Shown piece by piece: positions 63,434 through 64,000 of a stretch of DNA of 64,000 bases. Source of the stretch: Sporopachydermia quercuum (lineage: Eukaryota; Ascomycota; Sporopachydermiomycetes; Sporopachydermiales; Sporopachydermiaceae); the NCBI GenBank assembly GCA_001599295.1, contig BCGN01000004.1, forward strand, positions 1,303,676-1,367,675. The letters run 5' to 3'. The notes beneath the pieces are model-generated. The model was not told where the DNA came from. It did no database searches and worked only from the letters and a program-made list of their open reading frames with translations. Every line of letters starts with the position of its first letter. The stretch's first letter is position 1. Position numbers and translations under genes: made by a program.

Positions 63434-64000
63434 TTTTCCGATTAGGTTAATAAATCGCCTAAAAATGTCAGCAATTTCAAACCACTTCCCTTTCAACTTC
63501 ACCAAATCATGCAATTTCTACGTGTACATTATCAAATAAAAGGCTACGCAACATCAATCCAAGGCTATCATTACTACTAGACCAGGGAGGTTTGTTATGG
63601 TCTCTCAAATTTGGTGAGGTGGAAGAAATCGGAAATATTAACATTACGTCTCATCTTCGATATCCGATTGTGTTATCGAACTGACAAGACAGGCAAAACA
63701 AACGAGAGAATAAATAGTGATAAAACAAGTAAAAATAACGGTGCTAACTGCATATATGTTGTAACAATAAAGATGAAAACAGAGAATAAAGAGGGTTCTG
63801 TTTTCTGTAGTATCCACTTATTGGAGAATAACATATATAAAAGTTTTCTACTTGATTTTAGAACTTATTTAATAGTGAGATATTGGGAGGAAGAAAGATG
63901 AAAAGATAGAATATCGAAGTGTAGCAGCTGTGGTAATAATAGTTACCGTAGACTGTGAGGTTTTAGTGTTCTTAATGAGAACATGTTTCTATCCTTGTTG
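63434..64000. other. Upstream region of AGE2 to window end
   Basis: This is the AGE2 promoter side. A 96-codon frame at 63611-63901 opens on TTG, is Lys/Asn/Ile-rich and shows no recognisable domain, so it is not called as a gene. Confidence 0.5.

Noticed and set aside
63611-63901. 96-codon frame at the right end
   Set aside because: Opens on TTG, Lys/Asn/Ile-rich as expected from AT-rich DNA, no domain.

Overview
The window is an AT-rich nuclear segment from an ascomycete budding yeast (Saccharomycotina). It carries 22 protein-coding genes and one tRNA gene, no rRNA, no CRISPR and no bacterial-style operons. CTG reads as leucine at conserved positions: TTL-T in INO1, DNLL in INO1, TRLERW in the Pol delta small subunit and TLDE in the PWI domain. 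This argues against the CUG-Ser yeasts. Eight genes contain 12 spliceosomal introns of 67 to 139 nt (GTAAGT or GTATGT donors, TACTAAC-like branch sites, TAG or CAG acceptors). That is intron-rich for a budding yeast. S. cerevisiae lacks a CDK10/11-group kinase, a fourth Pol delta subunit, a Baeyer-Villiger monooxygenase and a D-amino-acid oxidase, and all four are here. Together these suggest a lineage outside Saccharomycetaceae; I cannot name the species. About two dozen isolated N bases are scattered through the sequence.

Layout. 0-4.5 kb: FTR1 iron permease and a Baeyer-Villiger flavin monooxygenase, both minus strand. 7.5-15.9 kb: three protein kinases (BUR1, a CDK10/11-type kinase with one intron, a Kic1/Sps1-like Ste20 kinase), with the MRS2/LPE10 mitochondrial Mg channel between the first two. 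16.6-23.2 kb: a KRE2/KTR mannosyltransferase and the PPS1-like phosphatase. 23.2-25.8 kb: a gene-free stretch with a decayed non-LTR (LINE) reverse transcriptase fragment in front of INO1. 25.8-36.4 kb: INO1, a Gap1-type amino-acid permease, an eIF4E-binding protein (EAP1-like) and GDA1.

36.6-47.8 kb: RFC2 (three exons), a three-exon D-amino-acid oxidase, URB2 (its first coding exon is only the ATG) divergent from UTP18, and a two-exon Pol delta subunit 4 with a PIP box. 48.9-63.4 kb: LOS1 exportin-t, a three-exon SNU71/RBM25-type U1 snRNP protein whose PWI domain is encoded by the last two exons, tRNA-Lys(CTT) with a 23-nt intron, CTF18 (two exons), a PIC2-type phosphate carrier and the ArfGAP AGE2 (three exons).

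Themes. Replication genes recur (RFC2, CTF18, POLD4/CDM1); RFC2 has an ACGCGT (MCB) box about 200 bp upstream. URB2 and UTP18 form a head-to-head ribosome-biogenesis pair. tRNA-Lys sits near LOS1, the tRNA exporter. Several gene starts lie inside longer frames that open on TTG or GTG; I placed starts at the first ATG, or at an upstream exon where splicing gives a continuous conserved protein. I saw no wholly new system; the best leads are the retained accessory replication and splicing genes, the divergent CDK, and the LINE fossil.
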